From: Ptychodera flava
Lineage: Eukaryota > Hemichordata > Enteropneusta > Ptychoderidae
Length of the DNA: 64,000 bases
Direction: 5' to 3'
NCBI RefSeq assembly: GCF_041260155.1
Contig: NC_091947.1
Coordinates: 30,864,028-30,928,027 of the forward strand
The notes under the pieces were generated by a model. It saw nothing but the letters and a program-made list of their open reading frames with translations. It was not told the DNA's origin and made no database searches. Positions 62,600 through 64,000 of this stretch are shown here, piece by piece (position 1 is the stretch's first letter; each line of letters starts with the position of its first letter). Position numbers and translations under genes: made by a program.

Positions 62600-64000
62600 C
62601 TGCAAAATCCCATTGTGGAGAACCCTGAATGAAGTATACACAGATGTTCATAAGCTTGTACTGTGTAAATGTTAATTGGAGTGCCAAAGTTGATTCCCAA
62701 TGTCCCCTGGTCACAGTCCCCTGGGAGGGACTTTGCCTTGGTATACACAATGTATCAATGCAGTAGTTTGGACTTGTATTTTAGAAATCTTAATTTTTGA
62801 GTCATATACAGTATTGTATTTCCCAACCCCAGTAAATTTGCTACTGGAATTCAGTAGCCCATATGGCTAGATGTCAGCAGGTTGCACATTGGTTATCAAC
62901 ATTGAATATAAAATGAAGAACTGTTGTGATCCTACAGGCATTGAAAAAATCTGGTCTTGTATTTGATTCAGTATTTTCATGAGTTATTTAAACATTGATC
63001 ATCAAGTTATTAAACTAAATTACATCTAATTCTTGAAAAAAAGTAACAGTAAAAATTACAGTGATTAAAACATGTACATTCAGTTAATTGCACAATCTAG
63101 AATCCTTATACCACATATTAAAAAACACACACAAAATGTACAAAAAATAAGATAATATACATTGTGAGGTATATTGTGTCCAACCTATTGGCCCTGCATG
63201 AACATGACTAGCAATTATTTACAACAAATTTCACCCCACTTGTAAATTCACAATTTTACCTGAAATTTACAAAATTTCAAAAAAGTATAAAAATTCCTGT
63301 AATCTTATTACCAAGATGACTGTGAACTTAAATGTTCAGAGTTAAGTGCTTAAATTTTATCAAATATTTACCTCAGGAAACATCAGTAATAATCATCCTG
63401 AATTTGACAACATCAAATTTAATTTAAGGAAATTAGTCCATACATCTTTCTGCTTTCAACTTTTGTAAAAGCCTGTCTCCGCCCCTTTTCCTAATACTAC
63501 CAGTAGTATTTGGAATTTGGATTACTGTCAAATTAATATCAGAGGGTACTACTCGAATTTGGAAAAAAAAATTGGGCAGCCATATATCAATTTCCTTTAA
63601 TCAACATTACAGAGGATATGTCTGGACTGAAATGTACAACACAATTGTTTGGGAATTGTGTAAGTATATGTAAAATACATCCAGTATTTACAAGCTTTGT
63701 TCATAACTCAAGGGATATGTGGCACATGGTTACTGTTAATTCAACATGTACCCTTTCAGTTGTCAATTACATAGCTTGCCACAGGAAGGACAAACGTTAT
63801 ACTTGTGCAGTAAATGTATGTGATATATGCTTCAAAGTGTGATATACAGGAACAAAATCAATGTTATTCTCTCTACAATACCTACATGTATGTACCAGTA
63901 TCAGATGCCAGCATACAAAATTTGTGCGACAAAAAGCACAAATACATTGAAATAAAAATACATTACAAAAATATTTGAAATTTGAATCATGGATAATGAA
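62600..64000. other. No gene seen
   Basis: AT-rich; a 74-codon ORF at 63618-63842 has no recognised family or splice support. Confidence 0.4.

Overview
This is eukaryotic genomic DNA from an intron-rich animal. Coding sequence is in short exons with GT-AG (and some GC-AG) introns, and there are AATAAA signals, tRNA-derived SINE heads, a LINE fragment and many foldback or TIR elements. The gene content (heparanase, SLC49/FLVCR-type transporters), the repeat style and a sea-urchin-TU-like foldback element suggest a marine invertebrate deuterostome such as an acorn worm or amphioxus. The sequence alone does not fix the species.

Layout. (1) About 421-4567, + strand: the 3' half of a heparanase-like GH79 gene whose 5' exons lie left of the window. 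It carries two tandem alternative versions of one 112-bp exon (2179-2290 and 2357-2468) that cannot both be included without a frameshift. (2) 7943-10505: a foldback element with arms built from 20 and 10 copies of a 51-bp unit, next to smaller TTAA/TIR elements. (3) 11300-18345, + strand: a complete nine-exon SLC49A3-like transporter (gene A, 488 codons). (4) About 18.6-46.9 kb: a repeat-rich stretch. It holds a LINE fragment, SINE heads, inverted-repeat elements with ~270-bp arms, a reverse-transcriptase relic, a ~226-bp repeat carrying AGGTCAAAGGTCA motifs, a 26-bp minisatellite and a ~3.1-kb dimeric satellite (338 bp = 2 x 169). It also has three exon-like segments that may be the tail of an unidentified gene (38428-40438). 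(5) 46941-56933, + strand: a second complete nine-exon SLC49A3-like transporter (gene B, 518 codons) with the same exon plan as gene A. (6) 57-64 kb: no supported gene; repeats and a 26-G homopolymer.

Genes A and B are clearly tandem paralogues: five of nine exons have identical lengths and every intron phase agrees. Both keep the TM1 Trp that corresponds to human FLVCR1 W125, but both have His where FLVCR1 has Q471, a choline-contacting residue that human SLC49A3 also keeps as Gln. Heparanase acts on extracellular heparan sulfate and has no evident functional link to the transporters. The three genes share only strand and neighbourhood, and the heparanase and gene A introns share element families.
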